In this document: positions 16,273-24,342 of the stretch, one piece after another | Position numbering within the stretch: the first letter of the stretch is position 1 | Layout: every line of letters begins with the position of its first letter | Source of the DNA: Sphingomonadaceae bacterium | GTDB lineage: Bacteria > Pseudomonadota > Alphaproteobacteria > Sphingomonadales > Sphingomonadaceae | NCBI GenBank assembly: GCA_030147805.1 | Contig: JASBUR010000023.1 | Location: 1-43,345, forward strand | Length of the DNA: 43,345 bases | Direction: 5' to 3' | Position numbers and translations under genes: made by a program | The notes under the pieces: generated by a model | Seen by the model: the letters and a program-made list of their open reading frames with translations, nothing else | What the model was told of the DNA's origin: nothing | Databases searched by the model: none

Positions 16273-18966
16273 ATGGCACGGGATTGGATGGGTAAGAAGC
16301 AGATCGCGCTATCGGGTACGTCGATGCTCGCAGCGATGCTCGTCGCGGCGGGGCCCGGCTGGGCGCAGACCGCCGACGCCGCGGCACCCGGCACCGGCGG
16401 CGATCCGGCATCCGAGGCGCCGATCGCGCAGTCGGCGGTCGACGATCGCGCGGGCGATGCGTCCGACGAGGCGCCCGAGATCATCGTTACCGGGTCGAGC
16501 ATCCGCGGCGTCCCGCCGACCGGCTCGAACCTGATCAGCGTCACGCGCGACGACATCAAGACGATCGGCGCGGTCACGACGCCCGACCTCGTCGCCAGCG
16601 TGCCGCAGCTCAACAGCTTCAACACCGCACCGCGCGCCAACAACGGCGGCGCCGGCTCGTTCGCGCCCGGACTGCGCAGCCTGCCGACCAGCGCGACGCT
16701 CGTGCTGATGAACGGCCACCGGCTGGTCGCCGGCGGCGCCAACGAGACCAATCCCGACTATCCGCTGATTCCCGATCTGGCGATCGAGCGCGTCGAGATC
16801 GTCGGCGACGGCGCCTCCTCGGTCTACGGATCGGATGCCATCGCCGGCGTCGTCAACTTCATCACGCGCAAGAGCTATTCGGGGGTCCAGGCCTCGGTCC
16901 GCTACGGCATGGCCGACGACTATCATTCGTTCAGCGCCAGCGCGCTTGCCGGCCAGAGCTGGGAAACCGGGTCGGTGCTCGCCGCCTACCAATATAGCGA
17001 GAACGGCAACATCACCGGCGGCGACCGCGCGTATCGGCAGCTCGACTTCCGCGCCGCCGGCGGCGTCGACACCCGCGCAACGGGCTGTCCCTCGCCCAAC
17101 GTGACGATTCCGGCAACCGGCGCGGTACCCTATGCGGCCCCGGCGCTCGCCCCGAACACGCGCAACTTCTGCGACAATGGCGCGGTCGCCGATCTCTTCC
17201 CGGCGTCGCAGCTGCACAGCGCCTTCGTGACGGCGCGCCAGGAGCTCGGCGAGCGGGTCACGCTCTGGGGCGATCTGCTCTATTCGGACCGCGACGACAC
17301 GGTGCGCGCGACGCCGCCGACGCAGACGGTGACGATCCGCAGCACCAATCCCTTCTTCCGCGCCCCGCCCGGCACCGGCGCGACGCAGGAGACGGTGCTG
17401 TTCCGTCCCGACAACCTCGTCGGCGCCGACCATTTCGACAACAGCTTCCGCACCAACGTCGGCAATTCGTCCGCCGGCATCGATGCGCGGGTGTTCGGCG
17501 ACCTCAACCTCAGCGTCTACGGCACCTACGACTGGGCGAAGAACGTCGCCTTCCTGCCGCAGATCAACCCCGTCGCGATCGCGGTGGCGGCGGCGGGCAC
17601 GACGCCGGCGACCGCGCTCGATCCGTTCGGGCAGGGAACGTCGCCCGCGGTCGTCGCGGCGATCACCGACTTCTCGACCAGCGTCACCATCCGCCAGCGC
17701 ACCAAGCTGGGTGCGATCAAGCTCGACGGGCCGGTCGCCAGCCTGCCCGGCGGCGAGCTCAAGATCGCCGCCGGCGCCGAATATCGCCGCGAAACCTTCG
17801 CGCAGCGCGGATTCGTCGGGACGACCCCGGTACCCGAGAATCTCGGCCGCAACATCCGGTCGGTGTTTGGCGAGGTCTTCGTTCCGATCGTCGGCGACGA
17901 CAATCAGGCGCCCTTGATTCACCGCCTCTCGCTATCGCTGTCGGGGCGGCATGACGACTACAGCGACTTCGGCACGACGACCAATCCCAAGGTCGGGGTC
18001 AACTGGGATCCCGCCGACGGCGTGACGCTACGCGGCACCTACGGCCGCTCGTTCAGGGCGCCGGGCCTGCGCGACGTCGGCGCGACGGTCGGCGCCTATT
18101 TCTTCGATGCGCCGACCGCGGCGGTGCTGGCGCGCGATCCGACGCGCGGCGCCAACCAGGTGAACACGCTCTATCTGCTCGGCGGCAACCGCGACCTGCA
18201 GCCCGAAAAGGCGCGCACCTTCTCGTTCGGAGTCGATCTGCAGCCGCGCTTCCTGCCCAATTTCCGGGCGAGCGCGACCTTCTACGACATCCGCTTCACT
18301 GAGGTGATCGGCACGCCGCCGACGGCGCTGATCTTCACCGATCCCACCTTCGCGTCGGTGGTCTACCGTAATCCGTCGCCGGCGCAGCTCGCCAGCCTGC
18401 TTGCGATCGCGGTGCCGGTGAACCTGCCGACGCCGCTGCCCGCGATAGGCAACGCGCTCGACCAGCGCCGCGGCAACTTCGGCGTCCGCGAAACCAACGG
18501 GCTCGACTTCGACCTGAGCTACCGCCATCCGACCGACTTCGGCGCGGTGTTCGCCGGGCTGGCCGGTAATTATATCCTGAAGTTCGACACGCAGCTGTCG
18601 CCGACCGCGGCGGCGTCCAACTCGCTGCGTCTCGGGGTGCCGCGCGCGACGCTGCGCGCGACCGCGGGGCTGACCGCAGGGCCGGTCAACTTCGTGAGCT
18701 TCGTCAACTATCGCGACGGCGTGACCAACATCTTCGCCACGCCGACCGGGACCGGCGAGTTCAGCGCCGACCCCTATACGACGGTCGATCTGCGGCTGTC
18801 GGTCACGCTGCCCGATACCGGCCTCGCGTCGGGCACCGAGCTGGCGCTGCAGGTCAACGACCTGTTCGACAAGAAGCCGCCGTTCTTCCCCGGCACCGAC
18901 GGGATCGGCGGCAACTACAACCCGATCGGGCGCTTCGTGGCGGTCAATTTGCGCAAGACCTTCTGA
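16273..18966 (+). CDS. TonB-dependent outer-membrane receptor
   Basis: 897-aa outer-membrane transporter. Signal peptide (about residues 1-32, ending in GWAQ), TonB-box-like start and plug domain (EIIVTGSSIRG; LVLMNGHRLVAGG; IERVEIVGDGASSVYGSDAI; GVVNFITRK), then a 22-strand-type barrel ending in a terminal Phe (VNLRKTF), as expected for outer-membrane insertion. Start ATG 16273 with AGGGGAGG about 6 nt upstream. It lies 59 bp after the exported hydrolase, so both are probably cotranscribed. The context with esterase-like hydrolases and a GPH symporter suggests uptake of an organic substrate rather than iron; that is inference. Confidence 0.94.
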   Translation: MARDWMGKKQIALSGTSMLAAMLVAAGPGWAQTADAAAPGTGGDPASEAPIAQSAVDDRAGDASDEAPEIIVTGSSIRGVPPTGSNLISVTRDDIKTIGAVTTPDLVASVPQLNSFNTAPRANNGGAGSFAPGLRSLPTSATLVLMNGHRLVAGGANETNPDYPLIPDLAIERVEIVGDGASSVYGSDAIAGVVNFITRKSYSGVQASVRYGMADDYHSFSASALAGQSWETGSVLAAYQYSENGNITGGDRAYRQLDFRAAGGVDTRATGCPSPNVTIPATGAVPYAAPALAPNTRNFCDNGAVADLFPASQLHSAFVTARQELGERVTLWGDLLYSDRDDTVRATPPTQTVTIRSTNPFFRAPPGTGATQETVLFRPDNLVGADHFDNSFRTNVGNSSAGIDARVFGDLNLSVYGTYDWAKNVAFLPQINPVAIAVAAAGTTPATALDPFGQGTSPAVVAAITDFSTSVTIRQRTKLGAIKLDGPVASLPGGELKIAAGAEYRRETFAQRGFVGTTPVPENLGRNIRSVFGEVFVPIVGDDNQAPLIHRLSLSLSGRHDDYSDFGTTTNPKVGVNWDPADGVTLRGTYGRSFRAPGLRDVGATVGAYFFDAPTAAVLARDPTRGANQVNTLYLLGGNRDLQPEKARTFSFGVDLQPRFLPNFRASATFYDIRFTEVIGTPPTALIFTDPTFASVVYRNPSPAQLASLLAIAVPVNLPTPLPAIGNALDQRRGNFGVRETNGLDFDLSYRHPTDFGAVFAGLAGNYILKFDTQLSPTAAASNSLRLGVPRATLRATAGLTAGPVNFVSFVNYRDGVTNIFATPTGTGEFSADPYTTVDLRLSVTLPDTGLASGTELALQVNDLFDKKPPFFPGTDGIGGNYNPIGRFVAVNLRKTF

Positions 18967-18980
18967 CCGACCACCGAACC

Positions 18981-18999
18981 GGCGCGGCTCCGCCGCGCC
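18981..18999. other. Hairpin after the receptor stop
   Basis: GGCGCGG-CTCCG-CCGCGCC, a perfect 7-bp GC stem beginning 14 bp after the receptor stop. No T-run follows, so transcription could continue; a 3'-end stabiliser is possible. Confidence 0.4.
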
Positions 19000-19007
19000 A
19001 TTGCCTA

Positions 19008-19045
19008 CCGCAGGAGAGCGCGACACCGCGTCGCCCCTCCTGCGG
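19008..19045. other. Nested hairpin between receptor and second hydrolase
   Basis: Outer 9-bp arms CCGCAGGAG / CTCCTGCGG enclose an inner 5-bp stem GCGAC / GTCGC with loop ACCGC. With the hairpin at 18981 it fills the 122-bp gap. It could uncouple expression of the receptor from the downstream genes by RNA processing or partial termination. Confidence 0.45.
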
Positions 19046-19088
19046 CTGTCCAACAGCGTCCGCCGCGCCGCCGGAGTGCCCGAATTCC

Positions 19089-20375
19089 ATGACCAGCAAC
19101 GCCACCGTCCGCGCGCACGGCTTCGATCCGGCCAAGCTCGCACGCGTGCGAACCACGCTCGAGGCCTTCGTCGAGGCCGGCGAGCTCGCGGGGATCGTCA
19201 CGCTCACCTCGCGACGCGGCGAGATCGTCCAGGCCGACGCGATCGGCTGGAGCGACATCGAGAGCCGCACGCCGATGCGCGCCGACAATCTGTTCCGCAT
19301 CGCCTCGATGACCAAGCCGCTAACGTCGGTCGCGGCGCTGATGCTCGTCGAGGAAGGCCGCCTCGATCTTTCCGACCCGATCTCGCGCTGGGTCCCCGAG
19401 CTCGCCGCGCCGCGCGTCCTGCGCGACGCCGCCGGCCCGCTCGACGACAGCGAGCCGGCCCGCCGAGCGATCACCATCGAGGATCTGCTCACCCACCGCG
19501 CCGGCATCTCCTACGCCTTCTTCTCCGAGGGACCGCTCAAGCAGGCCTATGCCGAGACGCTCGGCGATCCGGCGATGAACCGTTCGACCCCCGACGAATG
19601 GCTGCACGCGCTCGGCACGCTGCCGCTCGCCTATCAGCCGGGCGAGCGTTTCCACTACGGGCATTCGACCGACGTGCTCGGCTTCCTCATCGGTCGGGTC
19701 GAAGGGAAGCCGTTTCGCCAGGTGCTGCAGGAACGCATTCTCGGGCCGCTCGGCATGGGCGATACCGACTTCTGGCTTCCCGCCGACAAGCGACATCGGC
19801 TGGCCAGCCTCTACGAATATGACGAAGGGGCGGGGGGGCTCGCCAGGGTCGAGCCCGAGATGTACGACGCGCCGCCCGCCTATACCCCGGGCGGCGGCGG
19901 GCTGATCTCGTCGGCGGCCGACTATCATCGCTTCGCGCGCATGCTGCTCGGCGACGGCGCGGTCGACGGCGTCCGCCTGCTGCGCCCCGAGACGGTGCGG
20001 CTCATGCGCACCAACCGGCTTACCGCCGCGCAACGGCGCGTTCCCTTCGCCGGCATGCCGCTGTGGCAGAAGAACGGTTTCGGGCTCGGCGTCTCGATCG
20101 CCGAGGATCCGGTCGACAACGTCTATGCCTGCGGTGCGCCGGGGTCGATCACCTGGCCGGGGATTTTCGGGACCTGGTGGCAGGCCGACCCGGTCAATGA
20201 CCTCGTCATGATTTACCTGATCCAGCATCAGGTGCCGGTCTCGGCGGGGCTCGGGGCGACGATCGCCACCGGCCGCGGCGCGGCCGGCCGGCGCGCGCTG
20301 CCGGCGTTCCAGCACGGCATCTATGGCGCGCTGGCGCGCGAAGACGATTTCGTCGGGCAGGAGTCGCGGTCGTGA
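19089..20375 (+). CDS. Class C beta-lactamase-family serine hydrolase, cytoplasmic
   Basis: 428-aa serine hydrolase related to the exported one upstream; both share SMTKP, an inserted segment before ITIEDLLTH, HY-x-x-(S/G)TDVLG and a late RLLRPETVR block. Catalytic Ser73, Lys76 and Tyr190 are in place. Unlike its relative it has no signal peptide, so it should work in the cytoplasm, perhaps on a compound brought in by the symporter encoded next. ATG 19089 is the natural start, although GGAG lies rather far upstream. Its stop overlaps the GTG start of the symporter by 4 bp, so the two are coupled. The substrate, an ester or amide, is unknown. Confidence 0.9.
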   Translation: MTSNATVRAHGFDPAKLARVRTTLEAFVEAGELAGIVTLTSRRGEIVQADAIGWSDIESRTPMRADNLFRIASMTKPLTSVAALMLVEEGRLDLSDPISRWVPELAAPRVLRDAAGPLDDSEPARRAITIEDLLTHRAGISYAFFSEGPLKQAYAETLGDPAMNRSTPDEWLHALGTLPLAYQPGERFHYGHSTDVLGFLIGRVEGKPFRQVLQERILGPLGMGDTDFWLPADKRHRLASLYEYDEGAGGLARVEPEMYDAPPAYTPGGGGLISSAADYHRFARMLLGDGAVDGVRLLRPETVRLMRTNRLTAAQRRVPFAGMPLWQKNGFGLGVSIAEDPVDNVYACGAPGSITWPGIFGTWWQADPVNDLVMIYLIQHQVPVSAGLGATIATGRGAAGRRALPAFQHGIYGALAREDDFVGQESRS

Positions 20376-21850
20376 GGGGCGCGCGCGCGACCGACGCGCC
20401 CGAGGGGACGGCGCTACGCAGCACGCCGCTGACGCGGCGCTTCAAGCTCGGCTATGGCGCCGGCGCGATGGCCGACGGCATCGTCAACGCCGGTTTCGGC
20501 TTCTTTCTGCTGTTCTACCTGACCGCGGTGTGCGGCATGTCGGGGACGCTCGCGGGCAGCGCCAAGATGATCTCGCTGCTCGTCGATGCCGTCGCCGATC
20601 CCGCGATCGGCCTCGCGAGCGACCGCATACGCTCGCGGTTCGGGCGCCGGCTGCCGTTCATGATCGGCGGGCTGCTGCCCTTCGCGCTCGCCTTCGGGCT
20701 GCTGTTCTCGGTGCCGGAATCGCTGACCGGCGCCGCGCTGTTCCTCTACGTCACCGGCTGCCTCGTCGTGCTGCGGCTGTCGCTGTCGTTCTTCGTGCTC
20801 CCCTTCACCGCAGTCGGCGCCGAGGTGACCGACGACTATCGCGAACGTGCCAGCATCGTCTCCTTCCGGCTGTCGTTCCAGAATGCCGGCATCCTGTGCG
20901 GCGTGGTGCTCGGCCTCGGCCTGTTCATGGCGGGCGATACCGGACTGCTCGAGCGCGAGAATTATGTGCGCTATGCCTGGGCCTGCGCTGCGGTGATCGT
21001 CGTCGCGGGCCTGATCTCCATCGCGTCGGTCCGTCGGGTGCTGCCGCGCCTGCACGGGCCTTCCTCGGAGGGCGGCGCCTTCCTCGCGGGATTCGCCCGC
21101 GAGATGGTCGAGCTGTCGCGCAACCGCTCGTTCCTGCTGCTGTTCGGTACGGTGCTGGTCTATTTCCTCGCCTATTCGACCTCGGTCTCGCTCGCGCTCC
21201 ATGCCTGCCGCTATTTCTGGAAGCTCGACGCCTTCGCGATCCAGCTGGTGCTGCTGAGCACGACGCTCGGGCCGCTGCTCGGCGCCCCGATCAGCGCCTT
21301 CGCGCTCCGTCGCATCGAGAAGCGGACGCTTTCGATCGGTGCCTTCCTGGCGATCGCGCTCTTCCAGCTCTGGCCGCCGCTGCTCCAGCTCTACGGACCG
21401 TTCACGATCACGCCCGGGGCGGCGACGGTGATGCTCGTCGTCAACGGCCTGCTCGTCGGCACCGCGATCATGATCGGCGGGATCGGCTTCCAATCGATGC
21501 TCGCCGATACCGCCGACGAGCATGAATGGCTGTTCGGGGTCCGGCGCGAGGGCCTGTTCTTCTCCGGCCTGACGCTCGCCTACAAGGCGGCTGCCGCGCT
21601 GGGCGGCCTGATTGCGGGGCTGGCGCTCGACGCCATCGCCTTCCCGACCGACCTCGCGTCGCGCGGCGCGGGCGTCGTCATTCCAGACGCGGTCCTCGCG
21701 CAATTGGGGCTGATCGCCGGCCCGCTGCCGGCGATCTTCGTGGCCGTCGCGCCGCTGTTCCTGATCGGCTACGGCCTGACGCGCCGCCGCCACGCCGAGA
21801 TCATCGCGGCGCTCGACGCCCGCCACGCCGGAGCACCGCCCCCGCGCTGA
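20372..21850 (+). CDS. MFS/GPH-family symporter
   Basis: 492-aa inner-membrane transporter with about 12 helices, resembling the glycoside-pentoside-hexuronide:cation symporter branch (MFS_2). The family segment AVADPAIGLASDRIRSRFGR lies after helix 2, followed by RLPFMIGG. GTG 20372 overlaps the stop of the cytoplasmic hydrolase (GTGA), which fixes the start. It ends 33 bp before the stop of the convergent glmS. In the cluster it would carry the product made or admitted in the periplasm by the receptor and exported hydrolase into the cytoplasm for the second hydrolase. The substrate is not predictable; the GPH family suggests a glycoside-like molecule but is not proof. Confidence 0.9.
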   Translation: MRGARATDAPEGTALRSTPLTRRFKLGYGAGAMADGIVNAGFGFFLLFYLTAVCGMSGTLAGSAKMISLLVDAVADPAIGLASDRIRSRFGRRLPFMIGGLLPFALAFGLLFSVPESLTGAALFLYVTGCLVVLRLSLSFFVLPFTAVGAEVTDDYRERASIVSFRLSFQNAGILCGVVLGLGLFMAGDTGLLERENYVRYAWACAAVIVVAGLISIASVRRVLPRLHGPSSEGGAFLAGFAREMVELSRNRSFLLLFGTVLVYFLAYSTSVSLALHACRYFWKLDAFAIQLVLLSTTLGPLLGAPISAFALRRIEKRTLSIGAFLAIALFQLWPPLLQLYGPFTITPGAATVMLVVNGLLVGTAIMIGGIGFQSMLADTADEHEWLFGVRREGLFFSGLTLAYKAAAALGGLIAGLALDAIAFPTDLASRGAGVVIPDAVLAQLGLIAGPLPAIFVAVAPLFLIGYGLTRRRHAEIIAALDARHAGAPPPR

Positions 21851-21883
21851 TCCGCCGGCGAGGACCGCGCCAGCCGGAGGGCG

Positions 21884-23707
21884 TCACTCGACGGTGACCG
21901 ACTTGGCGAGGTTGCGCGGCTGGTCGACGTCGGTGCCCTTGGCGACCGCGACATGATAGGCGAGCAGCTGCACCGGCACCGCATAGACCAGCGGCGCGAT
22001 CAGCGGATGCACCTTGGGCATCTCGATCGTCGCGAGACAGCCTTCGCCGGCTTCGGCGAGCCCCTCGGCATCGGAGATCAGCACGATCTTGCCGCCGCGG
22101 GCGCGCACCTCCTGCATGTTCGACACGGTCTTCTCGAACAGCGGGCCCGAGGGGGCGAGAACGATGACCGGCACCGCCTCGTCGATGAGCGCGATCGGGC
22201 CGTGCTTCATCTCGCCCGAGGCATAGCCTTCGGCATGGATGTAGCTGATTTCTTTCAGCTTCAGCGCGCCTTCCAGCGCGAGCGGATAGTCGGGCCCGCG
22301 TCCGAGGTAGAGCACGTCGCGCGCTGGGGCGATGAGATGCGCCATTCCCGCAATGTCGGCGTCGTGCGCGAGCGCGGCGTTGAGCGCGGCCGGCGCCTCG
22401 ATGAGGTGACGCACGATCTCCTGCTCCGCCTCGCGCGTCAGCTTGCCCTTCTTGGCCGCCAGGTGCGCGGCGAGCGCGGCGAGCACCGCCAGCTGGCAGG
22501 TGAAGGCCTTGGTCGAGGCGACGCCGCTCTCGTGGCCGGCGCGGTTCGGCAGCAGCAGGTCGGCTTCGCGCGCCATCGAACTGGTGGGGACGTTGACCAC
22601 CACCGCGATCTTCTGTCCGTTCGCCTTGCAGTGGCGGAGCGCGGCGAGCGTGTCGGCGGTCTCGCCCGACTGCGAGATGAACAGCGCCAGGCCGCCCGGC
22701 TGGAGCACGGGGTCGCGATAGCGGAATTCCGAGGCGACATCGATATCGACGGGCACGCGCGCGAAGGTCTCGAACCAATATTTGGCGACCATGCCGGCAT
22801 AGAAGCTCGTACCGCAGGCGACGATGGTGATGCGCTCGACGCCGGCGAGGTCGATGTCCATCTGCGGCAGCGCCACCTGCTGCTCGATCGGCCGGATGTA
22901 GCTCTGCAGCGTCTGCGCGACGACGGTCGGCTGCTCGAAGATCTCCTTGAGCATGAAGTGGCGGTATGGACCCTTCTCGACCGCGGCGGCGGTGACGCCC
23001 GAGGTGGTGATCTCGCGCTCGACCGGCTGGTCGTCGCGGTCGAAGATCTTCGCGCCGTCGCGCGTGATGATCACCCAGTCGCCCTCCTCGAGATAGGCGA
23101 TCTGCTGGGTGAGCGGCGCCAGCGCCAGCGCGTCCGAGCCGAGATAGGTTTCGCCATCGCCGTAACCGACGACGAGCGGCGAGCCGAGCCGCGCGCCGAT
23201 CAGCAGGTCGGGATGCTGGCGGAAGGCGATCGCCAGCGCGAACGCGCCGCGCAGTTCGGGGAGGACCGCCTTCACCGCATCGGCGGGGCTGAGGCCGGCC
23301 TCGACCTTCTCCGAAACGAGGTGAGCGACGACCTCGGTATCGGTCTCGCTTTCGAAGCGACGGCCGCGCGCGGTCAGCGCCTCGCGCAGCGACTTGAAGT
23401 TCTCGATGATGCCGTTGTGGACGAGCGCGACTTCGCCCGTCGCGTGCGGGTGTGCGTTGCTGGTCGTCGGCGCACCGTGCGTCGCCCAGCGGGTGTGGGC
23501 GATGCCGATGACGCCCGGGGCGGGGTGGCGGGCGAGTTCCTTGACCAGGTTGCCGAGCTTGCCTTCGGCGCGGCGGCGCACGAGTTCGCCCCCCTGAACG
23601 GTGCAGATTCCCGCCGAATCATAGCCGCGGTATTCCATGCGCTTGAGCCCGTCGACGAGCCGGTCCGCGACGTCTTCCTTGCCGACGATGCCGATGATTC
23701 CACACAT
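21884..23707 (-). CDS. glmS: Glutamine-fructose-6-phosphate aminotransferase (isomerising)
   Basis: First committed enzyme of UDP-GlcNAc synthesis: makes glucosamine-6-phosphate from fructose-6-phosphate and glutamine. 607 aa, full length. Class II glutaminase domain with catalytic Cys2 (MCGIIGIVGK), then two SIS domains (FISQSGETADT, ALEGALKLKEISYIHAEGYA) and the canonical C-terminus DQPRNLAKSVTVE. Start ATG 23707 with AGAAGG upstream on the minus strand, immediately next to the vapC stop (15-bp gap), so translation is likely coupled to vapC. The partner gene glmU lies on the same strand beyond vapBC. No separate promoter is visible. Confidence 0.97.
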   Translation of the reverse strand: MCGIIGIVGKEDVADRLVDGLKRMEYRGYDSAGICTVQGGELVRRRAEGKLGNLVKELARHPAPGVIGIAHTRWATHGAPTTSNAHPHATGEVALVHNGIIENFKSLREALTARGRRFESETDTEVVAHLVSEKVEAGLSPADAVKAVLPELRGAFALAIAFRQHPDLLIGARLGSPLVVGYGDGETYLGSDALALAPLTQQIAYLEEGDWVIITRDGAKIFDRDDQPVEREITTSGVTAAAVEKGPYRHFMLKEIFEQPTVVAQTLQSYIRPIEQQVALPQMDIDLAGVERITIVACGTSFYAGMVAKYWFETFARVPVDIDVASEFRYRDPVLQPGGLALFISQSGETADTLAALRHCKANGQKIAVVVNVPTSSMAREADLLLPNRAGHESGVASTKAFTCQLAVLAALAAHLAAKKGKLTREAEQEIVRHLIEAPAALNAALAHDADIAGMAHLIAPARDVLYLGRGPDYPLALEGALKLKEISYIHAEGYASGEMKHGPIALIDEAVPVIVLAPSGPLFEKTVSNMQEVRARGGKIVLISDAEGLAEAGEGCLATIEMPKVHPLIAPLVYAVPVQLLAYHVAVAKGTDVDQPRNLAKSVTVE

Positions 23708-23722
23708 GGGCGTCTGCCTTCT

Positions 23723-24088
23723 TCAGAGGGTATAGGGAATGCGGACGCCCGGCATGCGTGCCGGGAAATCCGTCGTGTTGCGCGTCACCAGGATGGAGCC
23801 ATGCGTCTGCGCGGTCGCAAGAATCATCGCGTCCGATAGCTTCATCCGCGTCCGGTGGCAAAGGTCGGCTGCCGTAGCGGCGATTCGTGCGTCGAGTTCG
23901 ACCACGTCGAACGGTGCCAGCAGATTCTGCACCGCGTCGCGCGTTTCCAGCGGCTCTCCCGCCAGCACCTCCATCCAGCTGATCCGGCTGATGCGATGGC
24001 GCGGATAGCGCGACAGCTCACGCTCGGCTTGCGGCAACCCGCGCAGCCAGTCGACCAGAATATTGGTATCGAAGACCGGGTCCGCCAC
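23723..24088 (-). CDS. vapC: PIN-domain toxin, VapC family
   Basis: 121-aa PIN-domain ribonuclease, toxin of a type II toxin-antitoxin pair. Acidic metal-binding residues are in the expected places: FDTNILVD (Asp7), WMEVLAG (Glu near 40), LSDAMILATA (Asp near 95) and TRNTTDF near the end. The start is GTG at 24088, 2 bp after the antitoxin stop. VapC toxins usually cut tRNA or rRNA; the target here cannot be told. It sits between antitoxin and glmS on the same strand, so glmS is probably read through it. Confidence 0.9.
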   Translation of the reverse strand: MADPVFDTNILVDWLRGLPQAERELSRYPRHRISRISWMEVLAGEPLETRDAVQNLLAPFDVVELDARIAATAADLCHRTRMKLSDAMILATAQTHGSILVTRNTTDFPARMPGVRIPYTL

Positions 24089-24090
24089 GC

Positions 24091-24312
24091 TCAGTCGGCA
24101 CGCAGGCGGCGCTGATAGGCGACGCCGTCGCCGATGTCGGCGCGGTCACGCCAGAAGCCGGCGCCCCGGTTGATCCAGTCGGTGCCCGATCGATGGCGCA
24201 GATGCTGGCCGATCGCCTCCCGCACCTCCGCCGCCCGCGAGCGACCATGCTGACGCGCCAGCGAATCCAGCTCCGCCAGATCGTCATCGGGTATGTCGAT
24301 CAACACTCGCAT
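24091..24312 (-). CDS. vapB: Ribbon-helix-helix antitoxin, VapB-like
   Basis: 73-aa antitoxin. The N-terminal ribbon-helix-helix is readable: strand MRVLIDIPD, helix DDLAELDSLARQHG, helix RSRAAEVREAIGQHLRHR. The C-terminal tail with Trp and Arg/Asp residues (INRGAGFWRDRADIGDG) is the likely VapC-binding part. The start ATG (24310-24312) lies inside the left arm of a 31-bp palindrome, as expected for an autoregulated antitoxin. vapC follows after 2 bp. Assigned by fold and position. Confidence 0.87.
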   Translation of the reverse strand: MRVLIDIPDDDLAELDSLARQHGRSRAAEVREAIGQHLRHRSGTDWINRGAGFWRDRADIGDGVAYQRRLRAD

Positions 24313-24341
24313 GATATACTGATATCATATCAGTATATCAT
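24311..24341. promoter_or_regulatory. 31-bp operator palindrome of vapBC
   Basis: Perfect inverted repeat: a 15-bp arm ATGATATACTGATAT, a central C, then the exact reverse complement. Each arm contains two TGATAT-type units 8 bp apart, which suits binding of several ribbon-helix-helix dimers. It overlaps the vapB start codon and ends 1 bp from the glmU stop. It is strikingly AT-rich against the surrounding sequence. Confidence 0.85.
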
Positions 24342-24342
24342 T

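Noticed and set aside
21953..23839. 628-codon plus-strand frame opposite glmS and vapC
   Set aside because: Reads as charged repetitive sequence and runs across two real genes; shadow.
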